Source: Tahibacter sp042701255 (GTDB taxonomy: Bacteria > Pseudomonadota > Gammaproteobacteria > Xanthomonadales > Rhodanobacteraceae). Taken from it: a stretch of DNA of 64,000 nucleotides. Below the pieces are notes generated by a model. That model was not told where the DNA came from. It worked only from the letters and a program-made list of their open reading frames with translations, and did not search any database. This document shows positions 35,930 to 43,545 of the stretch, piece after piece. The DNA lies in contig NZ_CP170554.1 of assembly GCF_042701255.1 (NCBI RefSeq), positions 3,658,001-3,722,000 on the forward strand, read 5' to 3'. Numbering within the stretch: position 1 is the first letter of the stretch; each line of letters starts with the position of its first letter. The translations under genes were made by a program, and so were the position numbers.

Positions 35930-37163
35930 AGCCGCGCCCGCGGTCGCGGTGCCGTTGCGGTTTCTGCTGACGGCGCCGTGCTGGGGCATGGCGGCCGGTC
36001 TGCTGCCGATCGTCGACGCCGACCTGCTGCTGTCGCGCTGGCAGCCGGCCACCTTGGCCGCGACACACGCGTTCACGCTTGGCCTGCTCGGCAACCTGCT
36101 GTTCGGCAGCCTGCTGCAGTTCCTGCCGGCCGCGGCCGGCGTGCGGCTGTGCGGCGGTCCGCGCAGCGGTCTCGCCGTGTACCTGCTGCTCAATGGCGGC
36201 GTCGCGCTGCTGACGGCGGGCCTGTACCGGATGCAGCCGGCCCTGCTGACCGCCGCGGCCTGCGTAGTGGTTGCCGCCTTCGCTTTGCTCGCGGCGATGA
36301 CCGCGCCGGGCCTGCTGCAGGCGCAGGGCCAGCGGCTGCTGCGTACCGGCCTGTTCACGGCGTTGCTCGCGGCACTGCTGACCGCGGCACTCGGCGTGAC
36401 CTTGGCCCTGTCCTTGAGCGGCCACTTGTTGCCGTCCTGGCCATTGACGGACCTGACCGACACGCATGCGGCCTGGGGCATCGCCGGCTGGGTGCTGCTG
36501 ACCTTGGGCGCAGTCGCGCGCGTCGTCATGCCGATGTTCCAGGGCACTGCCGTGCCGCCGGCCTGGGCGCAGACGGCCTGGCTCGGCTTCGTTCCAGCCG
36601 CGCTGCTCGCGGCGAGCGCCGCACTGCTCGCATCGGGTCAGGCGCTGCCGTTGCGTGTCGCCGTCTCGGTTGCCGTATTGGCCTTCGCTGCATCGGCGCT
36701 GTGGCTGCAATGGCGTTCGCCGGCGACGCGCAATCACGCCTTGCGCGCCTGGTGGCGCTGCGGTCTTCTCGGCCTTATCGCGTTCGCGTTGCTGCTGCCG
36801 TTGCGGCTGCACGGCGATCTGCTGGCCGGCGTCGTCGGCATCGGCATCGCCCTGCCCCTGCTCGCGATCGGCATGCAGCTGGAGATCGTCGCGTTCCTGG
36901 GCTGGCTCGACCTGCACCGCCGCTGCGGCCGCGGCCTGCGCGTGCCCGGCGTGCATCAGCTGCTGCCGGAAATCGACAAGCAGCGGCTGCTCTACGCGTT
37001 TCTTGCGGCGGCGCCTGTGCAGCTCGCCGCCGTGCTGTGGCCAACCGCGCATACGGCACGTGCGGCCGGACTCGCGACGTTCGCGTCGTATGCGCTGCTC
37101 ACCTTCGCGTTCGCCGGCCTGCGCCGCCGCAGCCGGCGCTTTCTCGCCCGGGCGGCCGCATGA
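35910..37163 (+). CDS. Polytopic membrane protein, possibly NnrS-like or oxidase-subunit-I-like
   Basis: A 417-residue protein with about 11-12 membrane helices. The ATG at 35910 (MAKLALEAAPAVAVPLRF) is preferred; the frame starts at 35880 but the extra residues are polar. A conserved-looking THAFTLGLLGNLLFGSLLQFLPAAAGV and TDTHAAWGIAGWVLL carry His residues inside helices, as in NnrS or the haem-copper oxidase subunit I superfamily, which suggests haem or metal binding. The assignment to NnrS is uncertain. The stop overlaps the chorismate mutase start by ATGA. The FNR box in front of the run implies expression under low oxygen. Confidence 0.7.
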   Translation: MAKLALEAAPAVAVPLRFLLTAPCWGMAAGLLPIVDADLLLSRWQPATLAATHAFTLGLLGNLLFGSLLQFLPAAAGVRLCGGPRSGLAVYLLLNGGVALLTAGLYRMQPALLTAAACVVVAAFALLAAMTAPGLLQAQGQRLLRTGLFTALLAALLTAALGVTLALSLSGHLLPSWPLTDLTDTHAAWGIAGWVLLTLGAVARVVMPMFQGTAVPPAWAQTAWLGFVPAALLAASAALLASGQALPLRVAVSVAVLAFAASALWLQWRSPATRNHALRAWWRCGLLGLIAFALLLPLRLHGDLLAGVVGIGIALPLLAIGMQLEIVAFLGWLDLHRRCGRGLRVPGVHQLLPEIDKQRLLYAFLAAAPVQLAAVLWPTAHTARAAGLATFASYALLTFAFAGLRRRSRRFLARAAA

Positions 37164-37531
37164 TCGTGCGCAAGCCGTCGTTGCTCGCCGTGCTGCGTGG
37201 CGCGGTCGATCTCGTCGACGACGGCCTCATCGCCTTGCTCGCCGCACGGCGCGGCCTCGTCCGTGCGATCGCGACGGTCAAGACACGCGCCGGTCTGCCG
37301 GCACTGGATGCCGCGCGCGAGCAAAGCGTGCACAGGCGGGCACAGACGCTCGCACGGCGTCTCGGCGTACCGGCGGCGACGGCGCGGAATCTGATCGATC
37401 TCGTCGTCACCGATGCGCGCCGGCAGCAGCACGCAGTCCGCTGCGAGGGCTTGCCGGCGAAGCCGCGGCCCGCAGCCGCGACGACGGTCACCCGAGCACG
37501 GTCCGGATCGGACGGTCGCGCCGGCGTTTGA
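37160..37531 (+). CDS. Chorismate mutase, AroQ class
   Basis: A 123-residue monofunctional AroQ-type mutase. The all-helical pattern shows LLAVLRGAVDLVDDGLIALLAARR, VKTRAGLPALDAAREQSV and a late QQ after VTDARR, matching the Arg, Arg, Lys, Asp-x-x-Arg-Glu and Gln residues of E. coli chorismate mutase. It converts chorismate to prephenate at the start of Phe/Tyr synthesis. Here it is coupled to a membrane protein in an FNR-box-led run and not to aromatic amino acid genes, which is unusual; the region also holds a tyrosine-decarboxylase-like gene and chorismate-derived ubiquinone genes. No signal peptide is seen, so it is cytosolic. Confidence 0.85.
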   Translation: MIVRKPSLLAVLRGAVDLVDDGLIALLAARRGLVRAIATVKTRAGLPALDAAREQSVHRRAQTLARRLGVPAATARNLIDLVVTDARRQQHAVRCEGLPAKPRPAAATTVTRARSGSDGRAGV

Positions 37532-37592
37532 CCCGAATCAAGGCGCAGGTGCGCATCGGCCGCGCAGACTCCGGTTCCTTTTCCCGCACGGC

Positions 37593-38114
37593 ATGCTCAT
37601 GACGCGTCTCTCCTCGCTGGACCACCAGCAGATCCTGGCCTGCGCCCGCGGCGAACTGTTCGGCGCCGGCAACGCGCGACTGCCGGCGCCGCCGATGCTG
37701 ATGTTCGACCGCATCACGCAGATCAGCGAACACGGCGGCCACTACGGCAAGGGACTGTTGCAGGCCGAACTCGACATACGGCCCGACCTCTGGTTCTTCG
37801 ACTGCCATTTCGAGGGCGACCCGGTCATGCCCGGCTGCCTGGGCCTGGATGCGATGTGGCAGCTCGCCGGGTTCTTCCTGCCCTGGCTCGGCGAACCCGG
37901 CCGCGGCCGCGCGCTCGGCGTCGACGAAGTGAAGTTCGTCGGCCAGGTGCTGCCCAGTGCGCGACTGCTGCGCTACGAAATTCACGTCAGCCGCGTCATC
38001 CGCAGTCGGCTCAAGATGGTCGTCGCCGACGGCAGCGCCATCGTCGACGACCGGCCGATCTATTCCGCGCGCAATCTGCGCGTCGGCCTGTTCCAGTCCA
38101 CGGAGGGTTTCTGA
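37593..38114 (+). CDS. fabA: 3-hydroxydecanoyl-ACP dehydratase/isomerase
   Basis: A 173-residue protein close in length and sequence to E. coli FabA: GRGELFG-like ARGELFGAG, LPAPPMLMFDRI, the catalytic His72 in FDCHFEGDPVMPG and Asp86 in GLDAMWQL, and LGVDEVKFVGQVLP. It dehydrates 3-hydroxydecanoyl-ACP and isomerises trans-2- to cis-3-decenoyl-ACP, the oxygen-independent entry to unsaturated fatty acids. The start is ATG 37593 or 37599. It is 61 bases after the chorismate mutase gene and one base before fabB. Confidence 0.97.
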   Translation: MLMTRLSSLDHQQILACARGELFGAGNARLPAPPMLMFDRITQISEHGGHYGKGLLQAELDIRPDLWFFDCHFEGDPVMPGCLGLDAMWQLAGFFLPWLGEPGRGRALGVDEVKFVGQVLPSARLLRYEIHVSRVIRSRLKMVVADGSAIVDDRPIYSARNLRVGLFQSTEGF

Positions 38115-38115
38115 C

Positions 38116-39325
38116 ATGCGTCGCGTCGTAGTGACCGGAATGGGTGTGGTGTCCTGCCTCGGCGATGCGGCCGATGCGGTCTCGCGCGCGCTGCGCGACG
38201 GCGTCAGCGGCATCCGCGCGATGCCCGAGTACGCCGCGCGCGGACTGCGCAGCTGCATCGCGGGCCTGCCGACCATCGATCTCGTCGCGGCCGTGGATCG
38301 CCGTCTCAAGCGTTTCATGGGCGATGCGGCGGCCTACAGCTATGTCGCGCTGCGCGATGCGATCGCCGATGCGGGTCTCGCGGCCGAGGCCATCAGCCAT
38401 CCGCGCACCGGCCTGATCGCCGGCTCCGGCGGCGGCTCGGCACAGTGGCAGATCGAGACCGGCGACCTGCTGCGCGAGAAAGGCCTGCGCCGCGTCGGTC
38501 CCTACATGGTGCCGCGCACGATGTGCTCGACCGTGTCGGCCGCGCTGGCCACCGCGTTCGGCGTGCTCGGCGTCAGCTATTCCATTGCCGCGGCCTGCGC
38601 GACGTCGGCGCATTGCATCGGCGCAGCCGCGGACCTGATCCGCCGCGGCACGCAGGATGTGATGTTCGTCGGCGGCGGCGAGGAGCTCCATTCGGGGCAT
38701 GGCCGCGCAGTTCGACGCGATGGGCGCGCTGTCGAGCGCCTACAACGACGCGCCGGCCGCGGCCTCGCGCCCCTACGACACGGCCCGCGACGGCTTCGTC
38801 ATCGCCGGCGGCGCCGGCATGCTCGTGCTGGAGGACTATGCGCATGCGGCCGCGCGCGGCGCGCGCATCCACGCGGAGCTCGTCGGGTACGGCGTGACCT
38901 CCGACGGCGCCGACATGGTCGCGCCGAGCGGCCACGGCGCGGTGCGCTGCATGCAGATGGCACTGGCCGATCTGCGCACGCCGGTCGACTATCTCAACAC
39001 CCACGGCACGGCCACGCCGCTCGGCGATCTGGTCGAGCTGCAGGCCGTGCGCGACGTGTTCGGCACGGCCGTGCCGCCGCTGTCCTCGACCAAGTCGCTG
39101 AGCGGCCATTCGCTCGGCGCCGCCAGCGTGCACGAGGCGATCTACAGCCTGCTGATGCTGCGCGACGGCTTCATCGCCGGCTCGGCCAACATCGACACAC
39201 TGGATCCGCAGGCCGAAACGTTTCCGATCGTGCGCGAGAGCCGGCCCGCGGCGCTGAACACGGTCATGTCCAACAGCTTCGGCTTCGGCGGCACGAATGC
39301 GACCCTGGTGTTCGCACGCGCGTGA
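38116..39325 (+). CDS. fabB: 3-oxoacyl-ACP synthase I, frameshifted
   Basis: The product closely resembles E. coli FabB. N-terminal frame: VVVTGMGVVSCLG, LKRFMGDAAAYSYVA and the active-site Cys in AAACATSAHCIG up to VGGGEEL. The C-terminal frame begins at about 38697: MAAQFDAMGALSSAYND, THGTATPLGD, TKSLSGHSLGA, SNSFGFGGTNATL. Joining them needs one base removed at 38691-38697, where CATTCGGGGCATG would become CATTGGGGCATG and restore EELHWGMAAQFDAMG, the E. coli pattern. Uncorrected, the first frame reads an Arg-rich tail to 39357. FabB elongates cis-3-decenoyl-ACP, and with FabA is needed for unsaturated fatty acids unless another route exists, so the break is either an assembly error or biologically important. 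Confidence 0.9.
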
Positions 39326-39353
39326 ACGCCGTCGAGCGCCATTTCCACATCGT

Positions 39354-39367
39354 CTGATTTCGATCAA
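39354..39367. promoter_or_regulatory. FNR-type box upstream of small Cys-rich genes
   Basis: CTGATTTCGATCAA, matching TGAT-N4-ATCA exactly. It is centred about 81 bases before the ATG of the 74-residue gene at 39442 and 30 bases after the end of fabB. Confidence 0.7.
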
Positions 39368-39441
39368 TGCGCCGACGGCGCGGATGACCGAGGCTCGACG
39401 TCAGCATCGAATCGAACAGCAGACAGAAGGACTTTCCCCGC

Positions 39442-39666
39442 ATGAACACGCTCGCGACTCCCGCGCTCGTCGAACAGGCACGCCACGCCCTGCTCGCGCA
39501 CGACAGTAACGCCGACGTCCAGGCCGACGCCGACGGCGGCCTGATCGTGCGCACGACTCTGGACCAGACCGAAGTCGTGCGCCTGCTGCAGGCCGCTGCG
39601 CTGCCGCTCGCGACACGCACGATCGCCGCGCCCAGCGACTGCTGCGGCGGCTGTTGCGGCGCCTGA
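39442..39666 (+). CDS. Small protein with CCGGCCG tail
   Basis: A 74-residue protein without signal peptide. The body is a short alpha/beta unit (LVEQARHALLAHDSNADVQADADGGLIVRTTLDQTEVVRLLQ) and the last residues are DCCGGCCGA: four cysteines as two CC pairs, suggesting metal or cluster binding. I do not know the family. GGAC-type spacing upstream and an FNR box support expression under low oxygen. Codon use matches neighbours, so it is likely real. Confidence 0.68.
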   Translation: MNTLATPALVEQARHALLAHDSNADVQADADGGLIVRTTLDQTEVVRLLQAAALPLATRTIAAPSDCCGGCCGA

Positions 39667-39680
39667 ACGCGGCACGTTTC

Positions 39681-39835
39681 CGCGGTGCCGACCGTAGTGG
39701 GACCGTCCCGTCGTGGCTGACGGCGGGACGTATGCCACGGTCGGTGCCGCGACTTTTATCGATCTCGCGGCGCCGATCGTCGTGCGATCTTTCTGTCGCG
39801 GCTGACGACAAAACGCATGCCGCGATCGGCGCCGC
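39681..39835. repeat. Tandem pair of about 70-base extragenic hairpin repeats
   Basis: Two similar imperfect units, 39681-39751 and 39766-39835. Each has inverted ends: CGCGGTGCCGACCGT with ACGGTCGGTGCCGCG in unit 1, and GCGGCGCCGATCG with CGATCGGCGCCGC in unit 2. Both share a central GTCG-GGCTGACG-type core. They fill most of the 205-base gap between two genes. This is REP/BIME-like architecture and differs from the CCCTCCCC family elsewhere in the window. Confidence 0.75.
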
Positions 39836-39871
39836 AACCGGTATCGACCTTCGACAGGAATTTCCACTGCC

Positions 39872-40372
39872 ATGAACGATCGCACCCGCCTGCTCGCTGC
39901 CCTGCTGCTGTCCGCTTTCGCCGCGACGGTCACAGCGGCCGAACCCCAAGCCGATGCGCATGCAGCGCATCACGCGCATGCGGAACACGCGACAGCATCG
40001 ACGACACCGGCTCAGGCGCCGGCGCAGCGCTGGGCCAGCGACGCAGCCTTGCGCGACGGCATGGGCCGCGTGCGCGTCGCGCTGGACGAACTGCATCACT
40101 ACGAGCTCGGACATATGCCGCCCGCCGCGGCGCAGGATCAGGCCGCGCAGATCGAAGCGGCGATCGACTATCTGTTCGCCCACTGCCGGCTCGCGCCCGA
40201 ACCCGACGCCGCGCTGCACCGGATCCTGCTGCCGCTGCTGACGTCGGCACAGCGGCTGAATCGCGATCCCACGCAGCGCGATGCGATCGTCGCGATGCGC
40301 GACGCGGTAGCGGCGTATCCGCAACAGTTCGACGATCCGGGCTGGCCGGCCGCATCCGCGAAAGAACCATGA
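39872..40372 (+). CDS. Exported His-rich small protein
   Basis: A 166-residue protein with a signal peptide (RTRLLAALLLSAFAATVTAAE). The mature N-terminus is rich in His (ADAHAAHHAHAEHA), a possible metal-binding or metal-chaperone stretch, followed by a helical domain (MGRVRVALDELHHYELGHMPPAAAQDQAAQIEAAIDYLFAHC). Helical periplasmic proteins with this HxxxH type of helix occur beside denitrification and copper genes, but I cannot name this one. The stop overlaps the start of the next gene by ATGA, so the two are coupled. Confidence 0.78.
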   Translation: MNDRTRLLAALLLSAFAATVTAAEPQADAHAAHHAHAEHATASTTPAQAPAQRWASDAALRDGMGRVRVALDELHHYELGHMPPAAAQDQAAQIEAAIDYLFAHCRLAPEPDAALHRILLPLLTSAQRLNRDPTQRDAIVAMRDAVAAYPQQFDDPGWPAASAKEP

Positions 40373-40743
40373 GCGTGGCGGCGGACGGCGATTACGTTCC
40401 GGCCTGGCAATGCATAGGCTGCGGCCGCATCGAAGCGCCGCAGCCCTGCATCGGCGTCTGCCGCGACCGCAAGGTGCTGCTGGTCGGCCAGGACACGCAC
40501 GAGAAAGCACTGAACGAAATCCGCCGCCTGCGCGAAACACTGTCGGCAGCATCGGCCATGCTGCTGCGCTTCGGCGCCGCGACGCCGCGCGACGGGCACT
40601 GGGAAAACTCGTACCGCGCGTTGCAATCGCAAGTGCGGGACGTGTCGCGGTGCTGGCTGCTGCAAGCGATGCAGCAACCCCATCCCCACCCATACCCTCC
40701 CCTTGAAGGGGAGGGTATATTCAGCCCAGCTCCAAGGAAGTAG
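40369..40743 (+). CDS. Small four-cysteine zinc-ribbon-like protein, C-terminus overprinted on repeat
   Basis: A 124-residue protein beginning at the ATGA overlap. The N-terminus has WQCIGCGRIEAPQPCIGVC, two CxxC-type pairs typical of a zinc ribbon or an iron site, then a helical region (LNEIRRLRETLSAASAMLLRFGA). The native protein probably ends near RCWLLQAMQ; the last 23 residues (beginning QPHPHPYPPLEGEG) are the translation of a dispersed intergenic repeat that the frame enters at 40678, so the stop at 40743 has been supplied by the element's flank. Function unknown; neighbours suggest anaerobic expression. Confidence 0.78.
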   Translation: MSVAADGDYVPAWQCIGCGRIEAPQPCIGVCRDRKVLLVGQDTHEKALNEIRRLRETLSAASAMLLRFGAATPRDGHWENSYRALQSQVRDVSRCWLLQAMQQPHPHPYPPLEGEGIFSPAPRK

Positions 40744-40902
40744 CTTGAATTGAGCTCTTCGCAAGCGCGGTACATCAAACCCTCCCCTTCAAGGGGGGGG
40801 CTTGGTCAGGCCAGCTCGAAGGACGTGGCTTGATCACGTTCTTCGCGAGCGCGGCGAATAGAAACCCTCCCCTTCAAGGGGAGGGTATGGGTGGGGGATG
40901 GG
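40678..40902. repeat. Composite repeat: inverted copies of the CCCTCCCC element flanking a near-duplicate spacer
   Basis: A full copy at 40678-40715, a degenerate core at 40780-40799 (eight Gs instead of GGGGAGGG) and a full inverted copy at 40865-40902. The two spacers are imperfect duplicates: both run CAGCTC-AAGGA-GT-GCTTGA, CTTCGC-AGCGCGG, then AAACCCTCCCC. The block thus has outer inverted repeats and internal direct repeats of about 85 bases, like a small non-autonomous mobile unit. It overlaps the end of the preceding gene and ends just after the stop of convergent ubiD, where the hairpins may also terminate transcription. Confidence 0.82.
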
Positions 40903-40903
40903 T

Positions 40904-42430
40904 TTAAGCCGCAGCCATGAAGCCGCCTCGCGCAAGGACAAACCCGACAAACCTCAGCACCAGTCCCCGCATGAGCCGCTGCCACAGCGCATCGACGTGC
41001 CCCTCCACCACGGCATCGGGCACGATCGGCCTGCCCCAGCTTCTCGCCGTTTCCTGAGGCCATTTGTTCGTCGCGTCGATGCCGAGCTTGGAGCCCAGGC
41101 CCGCGACCGGACTTGCGAAGTCGAGATAGTCGATCGGCGTATTTTCGACGAGCAAGCTGTCGCGTGCCGGGTCCACGCGCGTGGCGATGGCCCAGAGCAC
41201 GGCGGAACCGTCGCGCACGTCTATGTCGTCGTCGACGACGATGACGAACTTGGTATAGGTGAACTGGCGCAGCCACGACCAGATGCCCATCATGACGCGG
41301 CGCGCGTGGCCGGCGTACTGCTTGCGGATCGACACGATCGCGATGCGGTAGGAGCAGGCTTCCGGCGGCAGATGGAAATCGACGACTTCCGGAAACGCCT
41401 TCTGCAGCAGCGGCACGAACACGTCGTTCAGCGCCAGAGCCAGCACCGAGGGTTCGTCGTACGGCGCGCGGCCCATGTAGCTGCCGTGATAGATCGCGCC
41501 GCGGCGCAGGTGCATGCGCGCGATCGTCAGCACCGGGAAATGATCCTGCGCGTTGTAGTAACCGGTGTGATCGCCGAACGGTCCTTCGAGCGCACGATCG
41601 TCCGGATGGATGAAGCCTTCGAGCAGGATCTCCGCACCGGCCGGCGCGTCGAGGCCGGTCAGCGCGCTGTGCCACACGCGCGTGCGGCGGCCGCGCAGCA
41701 GGCCGGCGAATTCGTATTCGGAAAGACTGTCCGGCACCGGCGCGACGGCCGCGAGCAAGGTGGCCGGATCGGCGCCGATCGCGACGAGCACCGGAAACGG
41801 CCGCTGCGGATGCGCACGGCACCAGTCGGCGTAATCGAGTGCGCCGCCGCGATGCGGCAGCCAGCGCAGGATCACGCGATTCGGAGCCAGCACCTGCTGG
41901 CGATAGATCGCGACGTTCTGGCGCGGCTGGCGCGTGCCGCGCGTGATCACGAGACCGAACGTGATCAGCCGGCCCGCATCGTCGGGCCAGCACTGCTGTA
42001 TCGGCAACCGCGAAAGATCGACCGCGTCGCCGCTGAGCGTCTCGTCGAGAAACGCCGCGTCGTCGACGCGCCGCGGCGCGACGTGGGCGAGCTGGGCGAG
42101 CTCCGGCCATTGCGCGAGCGCCGTGCGCAGATCCGCCGGCCAGCGCGGTTCGCGGATCGCCGCGAGCAGCCGGCCGAGTTCGCGCAACGAAGCCAGCGGG
42201 CGTCCGGCCAGCGCGAGTTCGATGCGCCGCCGATGCCCGAACAGATTGCCGAGAAACGGTTGCGGCGAGGTCCGCGCGTTTTCCATCAGCAGGGCCGGGC
42301 CGCCTTCGCGCAGTGCGCGCAGGCACAGCGCCGTGGATTCCAGATGCGGATCCACCGCTTCGGTGATGCGCAGCAATTGTCGTTCGCGCTGCAGCAGCGC
42401 GAGAAAACCGCGCAGGTCCTCGACCGTCAT
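40904..42430 (-). CDS. ubiD: 4-hydroxy-3-polyprenylbenzoate decarboxylase
   Basis: A 508-residue UbiD, similar throughout to the E. coli enzyme (497). Visible blocks: NVAIYRQQVLAPNRVILRWLPHRGGALDY, EGPFGDHTGYYN, FHLPPEACSYR, KQYAGHARRVMMG, TKFVIVVDDDIDVRD and LGSKLGIDATNKWP. The Arg and Glu residues of the prenylated-FMN site lie in these blocks. It decarboxylates 3-polyprenyl-4-hydroxybenzoate in ubiquinone synthesis, using prFMN made by UbiX (not in this window). The ATG at 42430 overlaps the preceding gene as ATGA, placing ubiD last in a three-gene operon led by an FNR box. This gives an anaerobically inducible supply for the UbiUVT pathway encoded further on. Confidence 0.96.
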   Translation of the reverse strand: MTVEDLRGFLALLQRERQLLRITEAVDPHLESTALCLRALREGGPALLMENARTSPQPFLGNLFGHRRRIELALAGRPLASLRELGRLLAAIREPRWPADLRTALAQWPELAQLAHVAPRRVDDAAFLDETLSGDAVDLSRLPIQQCWPDDAGRLITFGLVITRGTRQPRQNVAIYRQQVLAPNRVILRWLPHRGGALDYADWCRAHPQRPFPVLVAIGADPATLLAAVAPVPDSLSEYEFAGLLRGRRTRVWHSALTGLDAPAGAEILLEGFIHPDDRALEGPFGDHTGYYNAQDHFPVLTIARMHLRRGAIYHGSYMGRAPYDEPSVLALALNDVFVPLLQKAFPEVVDFHLPPEACSYRIAIVSIRKQYAGHARRVMMGIWSWLRQFTYTKFVIVVDDDIDVRDGSAVLWAIATRVDPARDSLLVENTPIDYLDFASPVAGLGSKLGIDATNKWPQETARSWGRPIVPDAVVEGHVDALWQRLMRGLVLRFVGFVLARGGFMAAA

Positions 42431-43545
42431 CGTTCGGCGCCGCAGGGCTCCTGCCAGCGGCCCTCGGCGATGCAGCGGTCCAGGGTCGTCCACCAGGGTC
42501 GCGGATCGAGATCGTGCGCCGACAGCCAGGCCGGATCGAACAGGGTTTCCGCATAGCGGTCGCCGCGATCGCAGAGCAGGCTGACGATGCTGCCGCGCTC
42601 GCCGCGTTCGCGCATCGCCGCGGCCAGCTGCAGGCAGGCGACGAAGTTGGTGCCCGACGAACCGCCGTAACGGCGGCCGAGCAAGGTTTCCAGCCGCCAG
42701 GCCGCGGCGACCGAAGCCGCGTCGGGCACTTCGGCGACGGTGTCGACGACCTCGAACAGGAAACCCGGCTCGACGCGTGCGCGGCCTATGCCTTCGATCA
42801 GGGTCGTCGCGTCGGCGCGCGCGTCGCGTCGGCGCGACGACCAGCCGCGCGCGAACGCGCTGCCGGCCGGATCGGCGACGCACAGGCGCGTGTCCAGCCG
42901 GCGATAGCGCAGATAGCGGCCTATCGTCGCCGACGTGCCGCCGGTGCCGGCGCCGCAGACGATCCAGCGCGGCACCGGCGCGGTTTCTTCGGCGAGCTGA
43001 TGGATGATCGATTCGGCGATGTTGTTGTTGCCGCGCCAGTCGGTCGCGCGCTCGGCCAGACCAAACTGGTCGAGATGGCAGGCGCCGCGCGCGGCGTGTT
43101 CGGCCGCGCGCGCGGCGACCTCGGACGGATCGTCGACGAGATCGCAGGTCGCGCCGAGCGCCTGCACTTCGCGGATCTTCTGCGGCGCCGTGCAGGCCGG
43201 CATCACCGCGACGAAGGACAGCCCGAGCAGGCGCGCGAACCAGGCTTCGGAAATCGCCGTGCTGCCGGATGACGCATCGACGACGCGCTGCCCCGCACGC
43301 AGGCGGCCGTTGCACAGCGCATAGAGATACAGCGAACGCGCGAGACGGTGCTTGAGGCTGCCGGTCGGATGCGCGGCCTCGTCCTTGAAATAGAACGCGA
43401 TGCCCGGAAAACCCGGCAGATCGAGCTTGAGCAGATGCGTGTCGGCCGAACGCGCCGCCTCGCGCGCGAGGGTCGCGATCGCCGCATGTTCCCAGTCGCG
43501 CGCCGACGCATCGTCGAAAGGCTGGTTGCGGCGCCAGGCGTTCAT
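42427..43545 (-). CDS. PLP-dependent cysteine synthase-family protein
   Basis: A 372-residue fold-type II PLP enzyme. The internal-aldimine lysine is in PTGSLKHR, the phosphate/cofactor region shows VDASSGSTAISEAW, and CGAGTGGTSATIGRYLR is the glycine loop of the CysK/CBS family. The C-terminus GGSSGTNFVACLQLA matches the GxSSG segment. It differs from housekeeping CysK by a longer N-terminus and WRGNNNIAESI. The substrate is unknown: cysteine synthase, cystathionine beta-synthase or another beta-replacement are possible. It overlaps both neighbours by ATGA, between a decarboxylase-like gene and ubiD, a context that suggests a specific pathway and not general cysteine synthesis. Confidence 0.88.
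   Translation of the reverse strand: MNAWRRNQPFDDASARDWEHAAIATLAREAARSADTHLLKLDLPGFPGIAFYFKDEAAHPTGSLKHRLARSLYLYALCNGRLRAGQRVVDASSGSTAISEAWFARLLGLSFVAVMPACTAPQKIREVQALGATCDLVDDPSEVAARAAEHAARGACHLDQFGLAERATDWRGNNNIAESIIHQLAEETAPVPRWIVCGAGTGGTSATIGRYLRYRRLDTRLCVADPAGSAFARGWSSRRRDARADATTLIEGIGRARVEPGFLFEVVDTVAEVPDAASVAAAWRLETLLGRRYGGSSGTNFVACLQLAAAMRERGERGSIVSLLCDRGDRYAETLFDPAWLSAHDLDPRPWWTTLDRCIAEGRWQEPCGAER

Noticed and set aside
1268..40902. CRISPR array made of the repeated CCCTCCCC elements
   Set aside because: Copies are tens of kilobases apart or irregularly spaced, in both orientations, and no cas genes are present.
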